From: JBCBSS01 sp039819065 | GTDB taxonomy: Bacteria; Bacteroidota; Bacteroidia; Cytophagales; Cyclobacteriaceae | Length of the DNA: 64,000 nucleotides | Direction of reading: 5' to 3' | Assembly: GCA_039819065.1 (NCBI GenBank) | Contig: JBCBSS010000008.1 | Coordinates: 29,859 to 93,858, forward strand | Part shown: positions 34,931 through 46,000 of the stretch, piece after piece | Layout: each line of letters begins with the position of its first letter | Numbering within the stretch: the first letter of the stretch is position 1 | Translations under genes and position numbers: made by a program | The notes under the pieces: model-generated | The model's input: only the letters and a program-made list of their open reading frames with translations | Told to the model about the DNA's origin: nothing | The model's database searches: none

Positions 34931-37345
34931 ATGAAAGCAATCAAAATGAAAATGTGGGCGCTAGCCCTTGTGTTGTTGATCAGTTATGACCTCTCTGCTC
35001 AATATAAAATTTCAGGAACTGTTAATGACGAGTACGGCGAACCGCTTATGGGGGCCACTGTTCGTGTATTGGGCACTGCCAAGGGCACAACATCGGATGC
35101 TAAGGGCACCTATGTTATCAGTGATTTATCGTCAGGCCAATACTTTCTGGAATTCTCATTCATTGGATTTGAAATTATACAGAGACAAGTAGACGTAAAC
35201 CAAGACCAGCAAATTGATATTCAAATGGTCACGGCAAGCACCGCTCTGGGAGAAGTAATCGTATCTGCCAATAAGCAGCTTCAGAATATTCAGCAAACAC
35301 CCATTTCCATGACTGCCATTCAATCCAAGCAAATTGAGCAGTTGCAAATCAATGAACTGAATGAGCTGAATCGAGTGGCGGCCAACTTTAAGTCCTATGA
35401 TGACGGGGGTGGAAGCTTTCAAGTCTTTGCCAGTCGTGGCATTTATACGATTGATGTGATTCCTACTGTGGGGGTCTATGTAGATGAAGTTCCCTTCTTC
35501 GCTTCTTATGGTTTCCCTACACTACTCAATGATATTGAACGGATTGAGGTTTTGAAAGGGCCTCAAGGAACGCTTTACGGAAGAAATGCTTTGGCAGGTG
35601 CTGTTAATATCATCACCAAACAGCCCACGAATCAAACCAGAGGTTTCGCACAATTTGGTTATGGTAATTTAAATCAATTGAACGCTTCAGCCGGGGTGAG
35701 CTTGCCTGTCATAAAGGATAAGTTATTTGCCAAAGTAAACGTCGGGTACACACAGCGAGACGGTTATATCGACAACATCGCGATCGGCACAGATAATTTA
35801 TTGGGAAGAGAGTCGGTAACGGCTGGCTTTAAATTGGATTACTACCCCACTGATCGATTATCGTTTTCTCTCAGTTCAGGGTTAGAGGTTCGAGAAGTAA
35901 ATGCCTACGCCCTATTGGGTGGTTTTGGTGCAAGTGGTGCAACACTTGACTCACTCAAGGAAAATCATCCTTATGAGGTGAACTTTGACAGACAAGGCGT
36001 TTACAATACCACCACTACTCACAACGCGCTGAAAGTAAGTTACGACTTGCCGACAGCAACACTTAGCTCAATTTCTTCTTTGCAATATTACGACAATGAC
36101 CGCGACAATGATGATTTTGACTTTACGCCCTTTGATATCAATTATATAGCAAATGGTTCTAGCGACAATTATACGATCAGTCAGGAATTCCGCATCAATT
36201 CCAATAATAACGAGACGTTCAACTGGATAGGCGGTCTATATTTATATTATGTAGATAGGGATGAAGTCACTCCTACTGTATCCACTGAATTAGCAGGAAA
36301 TTCAGCGGGCGAATTCACTCAAAGATTAGATGCTAATATTCAACAAACAGGTTTTGCCTTGTTCGGCCAGGCTGATTACCAGTTAACCAAGCAATTAAGC
36401 GTCTTGCTCGGGTTGAGATATGAGGTTGAGCGCAGTGAAATTATCGCGGTAAGGCAACACTTGAGAAATGGACAAGGCTTTGAAGACCCCGATAATACAA
36501 TATTTACACAAGAGGGTATAGTACCTTCCCCTCTGTTGAATTCTACCGTTGAGACGGATGCTACTTTTGATGCCGTTTCGCCCAAAATAGGCCTGAATTA
36601 TCAAGTTTCTAATGATATGTTCTTTTTCGGGAATGTAGCCAGAGGTTACCGCCCGGGTGGGCTCAACCAGTTTGTGGCCGATGAGAATGCCGCTCAATAT
36701 CAGCCGGAGTTTAGCTGGAACTACGAATTAGGCGTTAAGTCCACTTGGCTGGACAATCGCCTAAAAGCAAACTTAACGGCATTTTACATCAACTGGCAAG
36801 ACCAACAACTCTTTACCATTGTCGATCAAAGTACTTTCCAGTTTGGCGTGGATAATATTGGTGCGTCCACCAGCCAGGGTGTTGAGTTAGAAATGAATTT
36901 TTTACCTGTCAAGGGATTAGACCTCACTGCCAATATTGGTTATCTGTCTACTGAAATCACTGATTTTGAGGTGTTAGGGTTTACTGGTGAATTGGTTAAC
37001 AACGAAGGTAATTTACAAGGCTATTCACCTCAATGGAATGGGAATTTTTCTGCTAACTATGAGTACAAACTAGGGGCAAGAAGCGCAGTGTTTGCTGGCG
37101 TAGATTACATCTTCCAGTCCGAAATGTTCTTCGATCCAGAGAATATAGTTCAGCAAGACGCTTATGGTTTATTGAATGGTAGAATTGGTGCTAATTATCA
37201 TGGGTTTGAAATAAGCCTATGGGGTAAAAACATCACCGATGAAGTGTATTTCAGCTACGGATATAGCGTGGGTGGTGGAGCAGCTTCATTTGCCAGTTAT
37301 GGCTTACCTGCTACTTATGGCTTCACCACCACTTATCGCTTCTAA
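34931..37345 (+). CDS. TonB-dependent outer membrane receptor
   Basis: 804 residues. A signal peptide (about 1-23) is followed by a carboxypeptidase-D regulatory-like domain (about 27-105, GTVNDEYGEPLMGATVRVLG), a plug domain (about 110-230, with IERIEVLKGPQGTLYGRNAL then AGAVNIITK) and a 22-strand barrel ending in TTYRF with the terminal Phe used by the Bam machinery. It lacks SusD, so glycan uptake is unlikely; the nearest annotated relatives of this type import iron chelates or similar small ligands. Its stop overlaps the next gene by one base. It is the first gene of a five-gene operon. Confidence 0.94.
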   Translation: MKAIKMKMWALALVLLISYDLSAQYKISGTVNDEYGEPLMGATVRVLGTAKGTTSDAKGTYVISDLSSGQYFLEFSFIGFEIIQRQVDVNQDQQIDIQMVTASTALGEVIVSANKQLQNIQQTPISMTAIQSKQIEQLQINELNELNRVAANFKSYDDGGGSFQVFASRGIYTIDVIPTVGVYVDEVPFFASYGFPTLLNDIERIEVLKGPQGTLYGRNALAGAVNIITKQPTNQTRGFAQFGYGNLNQLNASAGVSLPVIKDKLFAKVNVGYTQRDGYIDNIAIGTDNLLGRESVTAGFKLDYYPTDRLSFSLSSGLEVREVNAYALLGGFGASGATLDSLKENHPYEVNFDRQGVYNTTTTHNALKVSYDLPTATLSSISSLQYYDNDRDNDDFDFTPFDINYIANGSSDNYTISQEFRINSNNNETFNWIGGLYLYYVDRDEVTPTVSTELAGNSAGEFTQRLDANIQQTGFALFGQADYQLTKQLSVLLGLRYEVERSEIIAVRQHLRNGQGFEDPDNTIFTQEGIVPSPLLNSTVETDATFDAVSPKIGLNYQVSNDMFFFGNVARGYRPGGLNQFVADENAAQYQPEFSWNYELGVKSTWLDNRLKANLTAFYINWQDQQLFTIVDQSTFQFGVDNIGASTSQGVELEMNFLPVKGLDLTANIGYLSTEITDFEVLGFTGELVNNEGNLQGYSPQWNGNFSANYEYKLGARSAVFAGVDYIFQSEMFFDPENIVQQDAYGLLNGRIGANYHGFEISLWGKNITDEVYFSYGYSVGGGAASFASYGLPATYGFTTTYRF

Positions 37346-37761
37346 TGAAAATTGCTCACTATATCATCAGATTTTTACTGGCCTTGATATTTGTATATGC
37401 GGGAATTGAAAAGCTATTTCTGCCTTACAATCCTTCAGTATTCAAGTCAGATGTAGAAATGACAGACCCGAAGTTTTTCGAGTTCTATGATTTTCTGATG
37501 GGCGTGGGCTATCTCTACTTTGTGGGCTTCTTTCAGTTACTCAATGGGCTATTGCTGGTCTTTAAAAGAACCTACTTGCTTGGAGCCGTGATGATGGTAC
37601 CACTTATGCTTTGCCTGTTGATGACCCACGTGTTTATCTCCAGATACATGGGTTATATTCTGTTCGATGGTGTCATGTTCTTGCTGAACGCAGTATTGAT
37701 ACTCAGTCATTACAAACAACTAAAAGGTGTTTTTCTAAGACCCCAGACAACAATTATATAA
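37345..37761 (+). CDS. DoxX/MauE-like membrane protein
   Basis: 138 residues, four transmembrane helices. It begins KIAHYIIRFLLALIFVYAGI with an EKLF step, the DoxX/MauE hallmark, followed by FYDFLMGVGYLYFVGFFQLL with NGLLLVFKRTYLLGAVMMVP and a final helix VMFLLNAVLILSHYK. Related proteins carry electrons to or shape the redox state of membrane quinones, or help assemble cysteine-rich proteins. Its start ATG overlaps the receptor stop by one base, and the next gene starts one base after its stop, so translation is coupled. Confidence 0.85.
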   Translation: MKIAHYIIRFLLALIFVYAGIEKLFLPYNPSVFKSDVEMTDPKFFEFYDFLMGVGYLYFVGFFQLLNGLLLVFKRTYLLGAVMMVPLMLCLLMTHVFISRYMGYILFDGVMFLLNAVLILSHYKQLKGVFLRPQTTII

Positions 37762-37762
37762 T

Positions 37763-38344
37763 ATGGAACCGATCGTTTTAAAAGTAGTCTATGGCGTTTT
37801 TATGGTGATCTATTCTATCATTCGTAGACCACATGAGCGCCTCAACAAGGAAAACAAGATCATCGATGATCAAAAAAGCACCCAGGAAAAGCTACTACTC
37901 TTCCTGGTATTCATTGGTATGATGATGCTACCGCTGATCTACGTGTTTACAAATGTCTTGAGCTTTGCCAATTATCATTTACCGATTTGGCTACATATCT
38001 CAGGTATAGTCACTATGTCTGTCTCTGTGTGGTTATTCTATCGCTCCCACAAAGACCTGGGCCGAAACTGGTCTGTGAGCCTAGAAATCCGGGAAGAGCA
38101 TTCACTCGTTTCGTCGGGTGTTTACGGTAGAATAAGACATCCGATGTACACGGCCATCTGGCTTTGGGTGATTGGCCAAGCCCTGCTTCTCAACAACTAT
38201 GTTGCCGGTCTTAGTGGCCTGGTGTTTTTTGGGTTACTCTATTTCTTAAGAGTAGGTCAAGAAGAGAAGATGATGGAATCAACCTTTGGAGAGACCTATC
38301 GGGCTTACAAATTACGAACCGGAAGAGTGCTTCCGAAATTCTAA
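37763..38344 (+). CDS. isoprenylcysteine carboxyl methyltransferase-family protein (ICMT/NnrU-like)
   Basis: 193 residues, five or six membrane helices and a C-terminal catalytic segment: LVSSGVYGRIRHPMYTAIWL (about 125-144), with the RHPxY motif that binds S-adenosylmethionine, then GLLYFLRVGQEEKMMESTFG and a closing ETYRAYKLRTGRVLP. The family methylates carboxyl, phospho or amino groups of lipophilic substrates at the inner membrane. The EExxL...FGETYxxY ending is intact, so an active enzyme is likely. Substrate is unknown. It follows the DoxX-like gene by one base and precedes the ABC ATPase by 20 bases. Confidence 0.88.
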   Translation: MEPIVLKVVYGVFMVIYSIIRRPHERLNKENKIIDDQKSTQEKLLLFLVFIGMMMLPLIYVFTNVLSFANYHLPIWLHISGIVTMSVSVWLFYRSHKDLGRNWSVSLEIREEHSLVSSGVYGRIRHPMYTAIWLWVIGQALLLNNYVAGLSGLVFFGLLYFLRVGQEEKMMESTFGETYRAYKLRTGRVLPKF

Positions 38345-38364
38345 AATTTCAAAATTCAAATTCG

Positions 38365-39234
38365 ATGCAGCTAGTTATAAAAAATTTATCGAAGACCTAT
38401 TCTAATGGTGTACAAGCACTAAAGGATGTCAATCTAACCATTGATAAAGGGATGTTCGGACTATTGGGTCAAAATGGCGCTGGAAAGTCCACCTTGATGC
38501 GAACTATTGCAACACTACAGGATGCAGATAGTGGCACGATACATTTCAACGGGATTGATGTAGCAAAAGAGCCTGAGAAGCTTAGAAAAACACTCGGCTA
38601 TTTACCTCAGGAGTTTGGCGTTTATCCCAATGTTACGGCAGAGGAGCTACTCTTGCACATAGCCGATATGAAGGGCATTGTGCAGAAAGGTGAGCGAAAG
38701 GATACGGTAGAGGCACTGCTTCAAAAAGTCAATCTCTATGATGCCCGAAGCAAAAAGCTGGACGGCTATTCCGGAGGAATGAAACAGCGCTTTGGTATTG
38801 CCCAGGCACTGGTCGGCAACCCTGATTTGATCATTGTAGATGAACCTACTGCTGGTTTGGATCCGATGGAAAGAAACCGTTTCTATAACCTGCTTTCGGA
38901 GCTAGGGGAAAATGCGGTGGTCATCCTTTCTACCCATATCGTGGAGGATGTAAGTACGCTTTGCACAGATATGGCTATTATCGGTAAAGGCGAGGTGGTG
39001 CTTACGGGCAAACCGGATGAGATAGAGGAAGCGCTACGCGGCAGACTATATGAAATGCCAGTCAGTAAAGATGAAATTGATGCCTACCAGGAAAAGTACA
39101 ATATAATCTCCCAACGCTTTTTCGCTGGTAGAATGATGATTACCATTGTTGCTGATGAAACCCCATCCAATGGATTCGATGCAAAAGCTCCTTCTTTAGA
39201 AGATGCGTATTTCAAAATACTAAGCGAACACTAA
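38365..39234 (+). CDS. ABC transporter ATP-binding protein
   Basis: 289 residues. All ABC motifs are present: Walker A GLLGQNGAGKST, Q-loop LPQEFGVYP, signature YSGGMKQR, Walker B LIIVDEPTAGLDP and the H-loop STHIVED. A C-terminal tail of about 70 residues (with FFAGRMMITIVADETPSNGF) may be a regulatory dimer domain. It is of the CcmA/NatA-like type that drives ABC-2 permeases. The stop is followed two bases later by the start of the permease at 39237, its evident partner. Confidence 0.95.
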   Translation: MQLVIKNLSKTYSNGVQALKDVNLTIDKGMFGLLGQNGAGKSTLMRTIATLQDADSGTIHFNGIDVAKEPEKLRKTLGYLPQEFGVYPNVTAEELLLHIADMKGIVQKGERKDTVEALLQKVNLYDARSKKLDGYSGGMKQRFGIAQALVGNPDLIIVDEPTAGLDPMERNRFYNLLSELGENAVVILSTHIVEDVSTLCTDMAIIGKGEVVLTGKPDEIEEALRGRLYEMPVSKDEIDAYQEKYNIISQRFFAGRMMITIVADETPSNGFDAKAPSLEDAYFKILSEH

Positions 39235-39236
39235 CT

Positions 39237-42200
39237 ATGAGAACGATCCTTTCAATTATCAAGAGCGAGCTCAAGCAACGATTGTTCAGTTGGGTATCGC
39301 TGATATTCTTCTTAATGCTGGTATTCCAGGCCATATGGTATACCCAGGGTGCATTTGAATATTTTGCCAATGAAAATGTATTGATGAATGCTCCGAGTAT
39401 CATATACCGGAATTACGCTGGTATGGGCATGCTTATGATCATTATCATCGCCATTGCTACCGGAGGTGTATTGTACAAAGACATTCAGTACAAATCTGCT
39501 CAATGGACATATGCCATGCCCATCAATGACAAACACTTCTTTATTGGGCGTTTTTTGGCAGCCTATCTCTATTTGATCATCATCAGTACTGGTCTAATCG
39601 TTGGTCACATACTGCTTCCCTATTCAGGTATTGGTGAAGCAGACCGATTTGGTCCAACGCCATGGGGACAGCTTTTTCATGGATGGTTCATGTTCACCGT
39701 CCCTAATTTGTTTGTTTATGTAGCACTGGTCTTTTTCTCCATTGTTTTTTCAAGGCGAATTGCCACGAGCTATTTGGCTGTTTTTGCAGTCGTAATTACT
39801 TTCTTGATTGCTCAGACCTCCTACGAAACGGGAGGAGGGGATAATATGTTGGCCTATCTTTTGGCAGATCCGGGAGGATATGTGGCTGCTCAATATTACG
39901 CGGACTTGCAAACACCTCTTGAATTGAATACGGCCTACTTCTCTTTTACCGGATACATTTTACAAAATAGACTACTATGGGTTATTGTTTCTTTACTCCT
40001 TGCGGTGGCCGCCTATTTCAAGTTTTCTTTCAAATATTTCATTCAGGCTGGGGTAGATAAGTCAAAGAAAATCAAAGAAGAAAACGGAGCCCTTTTCAGG
40101 TCGGCTGGTATCCGACTTCCGCAAATTGTGAAGCACTTCCGAGTCACAGATTTTTTGAAAAAACTATTGACCTTGTCCAGGCTGGAGTTTTTAAATATTG
40201 TGCGGCCTACGTCCTTCAAGATTATCCTCGGTATCATTTTGCTAATGGTTTTCTTACAAAATGTAACTTGGAATGCTACCTACTACATAGGAAAGGAAGT
40301 GCCTATCAGCAGCAATATGACATTCTTCCGCTTACAGTGGGGGGTCTTTGTCAATATGTTGGTCATGATTTGGGCCGGTGAGCTCTTTTTCAAAGACAAG
40401 ACGGTCAATATATGGCAGATCACAGATTCTCTTCCTGTCCCGGTATGGGTAACGCAGCTGTCTCGTTTTGTAGCAGTCATTGGGCTTTCATTGGTATTAA
40501 GCCTTAGTTTTATTGGCATTTCCATTTTTACTCAGATACTGCTGGGGGGCGCTAGCTACATAGAATTGGGACGTTTTGTCGAGGACTTGCTCTTGTATCG
40601 CTGGGCGTTTATGAACTTTGTACTTTATGCTGCCTTCGTCTTTTTTGTAGCAGGCCTGACTTCTCACCGGATTGTAACACACCTGATTAGCGTAGGCTTG
40701 TTTTTGTTTCTGGTCGTCTCTTTTGATATGGGGATTGTAGAAGACCTGCGCATTGGTTACGGGTTTACACCCGGCATAGAAGATTTTTCAGAAATCAGCA
40801 GCTATGGCATTTTTCAGATTTCCGCTAACTGGTTTTTCTGGCTCTGGGTGTCTTTGGCAACTACGTTGATTATGGCGGGTATTTGGCTGTGGAAACGAGG
40901 TTCTGACAAGAAATGGAGTCATCGACTGTCATTGAAGAATGTACAACTGAGCCATGTTTCAAAGGTAGCTATGTTATTGTGCTTTGTCGCATTCTTCGTT
41001 TTGATGTCATTTATTACAAAGAACGTCTATGACAATGGAAACTTTACTCCGGAAGATGAGGAAGAACGCCTTGACGCTGAATATGAAAAAAAATACAAAC
41101 ACATTGAAGCGTACCCGCAACCAAAGTATTCAAAAGTTGATCTGCAGATTGACCTTTTCCCATCGGAGAGAAAAGCGACTTACGTGGCTGATATTCTACT
41201 GAGTAATTCTACGAGATTAGATACAATTTTCCTGAATTGGAAAGATTTTGTAGAGGTGACAAGTCTGAAGCTGAACAAGCAGAATTTACAACTGGTGAAG
41301 GAAGATACCGAGCAGCATTTAACAGCCTATCTCATCCCAAAAGGCCTTCAAGAAGATAGCTTATTGAGCTTAACTATTGAAGCAAAAAAGCGGTACGTAG
41401 GTTTTGTACAAAGCGATTTCCAAGCGGACTTAACCAATACCGGGAGTTTTGCGAGTGTACAGGATTTTTTGCCGGTTATCGGATACGACAGTGAAAAGGA
41501 ACTATTAGAAAACCGAAAAAGAGAAGAAAGGGGGTTAGAACGACTGCCTTCTCGCATGGCGGCTATTGGTGATCCATTAGCACAAGAGCAGGATTTCTAC
41601 GCACCTGATGCAGGAATGGTGACAGGTAGTATCACTATCAGTACTGAAGCAGGTCAGATACCTTTTGCGGCTGGAATTTTGACGAAAAAAGAAGAAAAGG
41701 ATGGTCGTATCATAGCTACTTACAGCATTGACGGCCCAATAGCATTCGATTGGCACCTAGGGTCTTCTGATTATACCATGCTAGATGGTAAAGCGGGCGA
41801 CTTAGCCTATACCATTTTGCACAAACCTACACATACGTTTAACATAGACTTGTACCGCGACGCTATTGGCAAGGCAGTTACTCATATGCAAGATCATTTT
41901 GGAGCCAAAGCTGTTCCTGCTGAACTTAAGCTAGTGGAAATTCACCGCTGGCAGGATCCTTTCTATGCCTTTGCCAATTCGATTGTAATCTCTGAAAAAG
42001 AAGGATGGGTAGCAGATACGGAAGGATTGCAGGAGAAAGCTTATCTCTACATGACAGTCGGTAGCGGTTTGGCGAGTTTGTGGGTTCAGGAACATGTTCA
42101 ACTCGCTAACGTACAGGGAGCGGAGATGCTTGCTGAAGCTTTACCGGAGGCCATCGGGTTACAATTTGTTAAAGAGGTATTTGGCGAAGAGGCGGTTAAA

Positions 42201-42512
42201 TTATTGGCCGACAAGAAAATGGAGCAGTACGCCAAAGATCGTAACAATGAACCTAACGTAGAGCCTCCACTTTTGTACGCAGATGGGGCAGAATACCTAG
42301 AGATCAATAAGGGAGCTACCGCGCTTAGCCATCTCATAACGGAGATTGGTTTGAAAGGATTTAATTCTATTTTACTCGAATGGGTTGAAACCCATAAAGG
42401 GCAGAAAGTGACTTTTAAATCGCTTTATGATACACTGATGAATAGTTTATCTACCGAATCGCGCCAAAAATGGGTGGAGATATTTGAAACTACTGAAGGT
42501 AAGTTGATTTAA
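39237..42512 (+). CDS. ABC-2 type permease fused to a degenerate M1 peptidase domain
   Basis: 1091 residues. Residues 1-600 are an ABC-2 permease with about twelve helices in two bundles. After a linker (601-635) the periplasmic half shows an M1-type beta-sandwich (635-830) and catalytic-like domain (830-1085). Where an active M1 enzyme has HELAHQW, this protein has SGLASLW (943-949): both histidines and the general-base glutamate are lost. The third ligand Glu967 (LAEALPEA) and the upstream YAFANSIVISEKEG segment are retained, so the fold is kept but the zinc site is not. Active fusions of this kind exist in Bacteroidota; here a binding or chaperone role is more likely. It is the last gene of the operon. 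Confidence 0.9.
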   Translation: MRTILSIIKSELKQRLFSWVSLIFFLMLVFQAIWYTQGAFEYFANENVLMNAPSIIYRNYAGMGMLMIIIIAIATGGVLYKDIQYKSAQWTYAMPINDKHFFIGRFLAAYLYLIIISTGLIVGHILLPYSGIGEADRFGPTPWGQLFHGWFMFTVPNLFVYVALVFFSIVFSRRIATSYLAVFAVVITFLIAQTSYETGGGDNMLAYLLADPGGYVAAQYYADLQTPLELNTAYFSFTGYILQNRLLWVIVSLLLAVAAYFKFSFKYFIQAGVDKSKKIKEENGALFRSAGIRLPQIVKHFRVTDFLKKLLTLSRLEFLNIVRPTSFKIILGIILLMVFLQNVTWNATYYIGKEVPISSNMTFFRLQWGVFVNMLVMIWAGELFFKDKTVNIWQITDSLPVPVWVTQLSRFVAVIGLSLVLSLSFIGISIFTQILLGGASYIELGRFVEDLLLYRWAFMNFVLYAAFVFFVAGLTSHRIVTHLISVGLFLFLVVSFDMGIVEDLRIGYGFTPGIEDFSEISSYGIFQISANWFFWLWVSLATTLIMAGIWLWKRGSDKKWSHRLSLKNVQLSHVSKVAMLLCFVAFFVLMSFITKNVYDNGNFTPEDEEERLDAEYEKKYKHIEAYPQPKYSKVDLQIDLFPSERKATYVADILLSNSTRLDTIFLNWKDFVEVTSLKLNKQNLQLVKEDTEQHLTAYLIPKGLQEDSLLSLTIEAKKRYVGFVQSDFQADLTNTGSFASVQDFLPVIGYDSEKELLENRKREERGLERLPSRMAAIGDPLAQEQDFYAPDAGMVTGSITISTEAGQIPFAAGILTKKEEKDGRIIATYSIDGPIAFDWHLGSSDYTMLDGKAGDLAYTILHKPTHTFNIDLYRDAIGKAVTHMQDHFGAKAVPAELKLVEIHRWQDPFYAFANSIVISEKEGWVADTEGLQEKAYLYMTVGSGLASLWVQEHVQLANVQGAEMLAEALPEAIGLQFVKEVFGEEAVKLLADKKMEQYAKDRNNEPNVEPPLLYADGAEYLEINKGATALSHLITEIGLKGFNSILLEWVETHKGQKVTFKSLYDTLMNSLSTESRQKWVEIFETTEGKLI

Positions 42513-42525
42513 TTCAACTTACCTT
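42496..42525 (+). terminator. terminator hairpin at the end of the receptor/ABC operon
   Basis: A perfect 12-bp stem AAGGTAAGTTGA / TCAACTTACCTT with a TTTAAT loop that contains the stop codon of the preceding gene (TAA at 42510-42512). A TTAGTATTATTT stretch follows. The stem is not GC-rich, so strength is uncertain. Confidence 0.6.
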
Positions 42526-43011
42526 TTAGTATTATTTCGAACCTCATCTTAAATGCGACTCGAGCTCGTTTATCGGCCTAGAGGACTACAGTCATTCTGG
42601 ACAGCATCTTATTGGCTATGGAATAAGACAGAACAGGCTAGAAGATCGAACATCATGGTATGTAGCATTCTGCCAACTAAGAGGCAGCAAATAATCAGTA
42701 TGATCAGTTGATTACATTAGATATAATCATCTGTGGATATGGTTAGTGAGTGGTGGCGAGTTTTACTCACCTCTTTGCCTTTCTTCCACCCCCTAACCCC
42801 GCCAGCGGGGGACAGCCAGAAATTTGGTCATCTGAATTCTTTTAAATGTGCCACAATCAACTTATTTCGGTTTACTTCTATCTATTTCTACTTGCTTCTT
42901 ATGGCTACTGGATTGCTTTGTCCCCTGTCCGTCCACTGACGGATCGCAATGACAGCCAGAAGAACGGTATACTAGTCTTATATCTTTCTACTTATATCTT
43001 ACGTCTAGTAT
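42526..43011. repeat. repeat-filled intergenic region
   Basis: Holds the CTTATTGGCTATGGAATAAG tract (42607-42632) shared with 31032, a CCCCGC-CA-GCGGGG hairpin (42797-42810), the TACTTCTATCTATTTCTACT tract, the GGATTGCTTTGTCC...GACGGATCGCAATGACAG composite (about 42911-42958) and TCTTATATCTTTCTACTTAT. No gene is seen. Confidence 0.75.
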
Positions 43012-46000
43012 CTACTCCAATTCCTTCCTCGATAAAGCTCCTAAATCGCCGCTCTTAGGCTCGTATGGTCGGATGGAAAAACTGTAGTTGTATTCTCCGG
43101 GCTTAAGTCGGTAGGCATCCATCGTTCTACCCCAGAAAGACCAACTGTCGTTGCCCCCTACCCCGGATTGTTTCCAGTCTATGTTGAGGGTGATAGCTCC
43201 GTCCTTTGTCAACTGATACAAGTGGCGGGCCTCTTCAATGTTCTCCTGAGCATATTCATGAGCACTCATCGACAATAGAGTCGATCCCGATATTAGTAGA
43301 CCAGCACCACTTCTGTCTCGCAAGGCCATCCACCGGATGTCTGTTCTATTGGCATTTTCCTGAGGCAAGATGTAAGGCTCGAAGAAGTCCTGTATGCTCA
43401 TATCATACAACCCAACCGCGGCACTCTCCTGCCGGTCGATGTAATTCTCATGAGGCCCCTTACCAAACCACGTAATCTGCTGAAGACCAGCATTGACTTT
43501 GGTTTGCAATCCGACTCGCAGTAATTCAGGCAGGCTTTCATCTGCCTTGAAGCTGTTGTCTATATCTACCCAGCCATTGGCATGAATAGTATAAGTAACT
43601 GTCCACGAGGCCAGGTTATCTTTGAAATTGTAAGTAGCCACTGCTTCCACTTTCTGATCGCCAGATTGGTTGATAGTGAAGCTAGTAGGTTTGGCAGGCA
43701 GGTTCACTTCCGACCAGTATTTGAGATTGCGCTGGACTTGCCAGGCGCGCGAATCATTGTCTGTTCTAGCTCTCCAGAAGTTAGGGCGTATGGCACCCTC
43801 TATCATCTTTTTACCCTTATAAGTATAACTTGTCAGGTTACCATCACCATCAAAGTCAACCGAAAAGTTGGTTCCCTTTACACTGCTGCCATCCAGTTGT
43901 AATTTCTGTCTTTTAGAAAGACTGACCGAGGCAGCAGGCTTGTTCCAATCGAGTTTAAAATAGTCACTGGCAATTGTATGTCCGGCCTTGGCCCAGCTTT
44001 GATCGGTACCTAAAGCAAAATCAATATGTAAGAAATATTCTGCACCGGCAGCTAGCTTCTTAGGCTTCTCCATTGGGATATTCACATCCAAAGTACCATC
44101 TGGAGCAAGATCAATAGTATTTAATGCCCCGCTTTGTACGGTCTTGCCATCTGCCTCTACCCTCCATGAACCTTTGAACTCACTCAGGTTGGTGAAATCA
44201 TAGCGGTTGACCAATGTAACTACGCCGTTATTAACATCTTTGGCTTGGATGTCCACCGGTTGCTGTACGTATTTCAATTCATAAAGCGCCGGTTTAGGTT
44301 TGCGGTCTGGATAAACCACACCATTCATGCAGAAATTGTAATCTGTAAGCGGCTCGTTAAAATCACCACCATAGGCATAGAAAGTCTCTCCTTTATCGTT
44401 TTTGGTTTCCAATCCCTGGTCTACCCAGTCCCAAATGAAGCCACCGATTACATTAGGATATTTGTAGATGATGTCCCAATATTCTCGCAGGTTACCAGTA
44501 GAATTACCCATAGAATGCGAGTACTCACACATGACAATGGGTCTTCCACTGCTGTCATTCTTAGCCATAAATTCTAAGTCACGTGGCCACGGGTACATGC
44601 GGCTCAGCATATCCACCCAATCAGGGTCAGTAGGGTTAAGGATATTCTGCCAGTAGCCTTTTTCATGTCCAGCGATATGTCCCTCAGCGCGAAGATTCTC
44701 TTGGGCTCCTTCATAATGAATCGGCCTATCTGGGTCAAACTCATGGATCCAGCCAGCCATGGCAGCATGGCTGAAACCTTGCCCTGCTTCGTTACCCAAT
44801 GACCATATTACAATCGATGGGTGGTTCTTATCGCGTTCTACCATTCTAATGCCACGCTCTAAAAAGGCATAGCTCCATTCTGGCTTATCCGACATCTCAG
44901 GTAGCATGTGGGTCTCTATATTAGCTTCATCAATGAGATAAATGCCATACTCATCACACAGGTCGTACCAGCGCGTATCGTTAGGATAGTGGCTATTGCG
45001 AATGGCATTGAAGTTAAACTGCTTCATCAGTTTGATATCCTGGATCATACCTTCTACAGATACCACCTTACCATTGACAGGATCGTGTTCGTGGCGATTT
45101 ACCCCGGTTAGAATGACCGATTTGCCATTGACTAAGAACTCTCCATTCTTGCCAGTTTCTACCTCCCTGAAGCCTATCCTGGTACTCCTGGCTTCTACTA
45201 CATTCCCAGAACCATCTTTCAGGTTGATTACTAACGTATACAGGTTGGGTGTTTCAGCCGTCCATTTCTTAGGGTTCTTAACGATCGTGTTCAGAAATGA
45301 GAACAGTGGGTGTCTCCTTTGCGGTCCGTGCTGATTGAGTATTTTCTTAGCTTCTACTGTCAGTGCAGAATCCAGAACTGGTTGCTTATTTTCATCATAC
45401 AATTGTGCTTCCACCAAATAGCCTTCAGCATCCATTCGGGATGGGTTATTCAGCTCTACGTTAATGCTCAGCTTGGCATCCCTATACTGATCGTCAAGGT
45501 CCATTCTAGCGAAAAAGTCATCAATATGAAGCTTAGGCTCTGCCAATAACAGCACCTCTCTATGGATACCACTCAAACGCCAATGATCCTGATCTTCCAG
45601 GTACGAACCATCAGACCAGCGGTAAACTTGTAGGGCAATGGTATTCTTCTCCCCTTGCCTGACCAATGATGTGATGTCAAATTCGGCAGGCAGTCTACTG
45701 CCTTGGCTGTAGCCCACCATTTCGCCATTCACCCAAACATAGAATGCCGAGCTAACACCACCGAAGTGCAGCCGGATATTCATGTCTTTCCAATCAGCAG
45801 GCACATCGAAAGTTCTGAAATATGAACCCACCGGGTTATTGTCCTTAGGAGTATAGGGCGGATCTACCGGTCGAAAAGGGTACTGCACATTGGTATAAAT
45901 AGGTATCCCATGTCCTTCTATCTCCCAATTGGAAGGCACCTTGATTTTACTCCACTCCTTACCTGTCGGGGCTTGCTTGTAGAATTCCGTTGGAGCTTTG

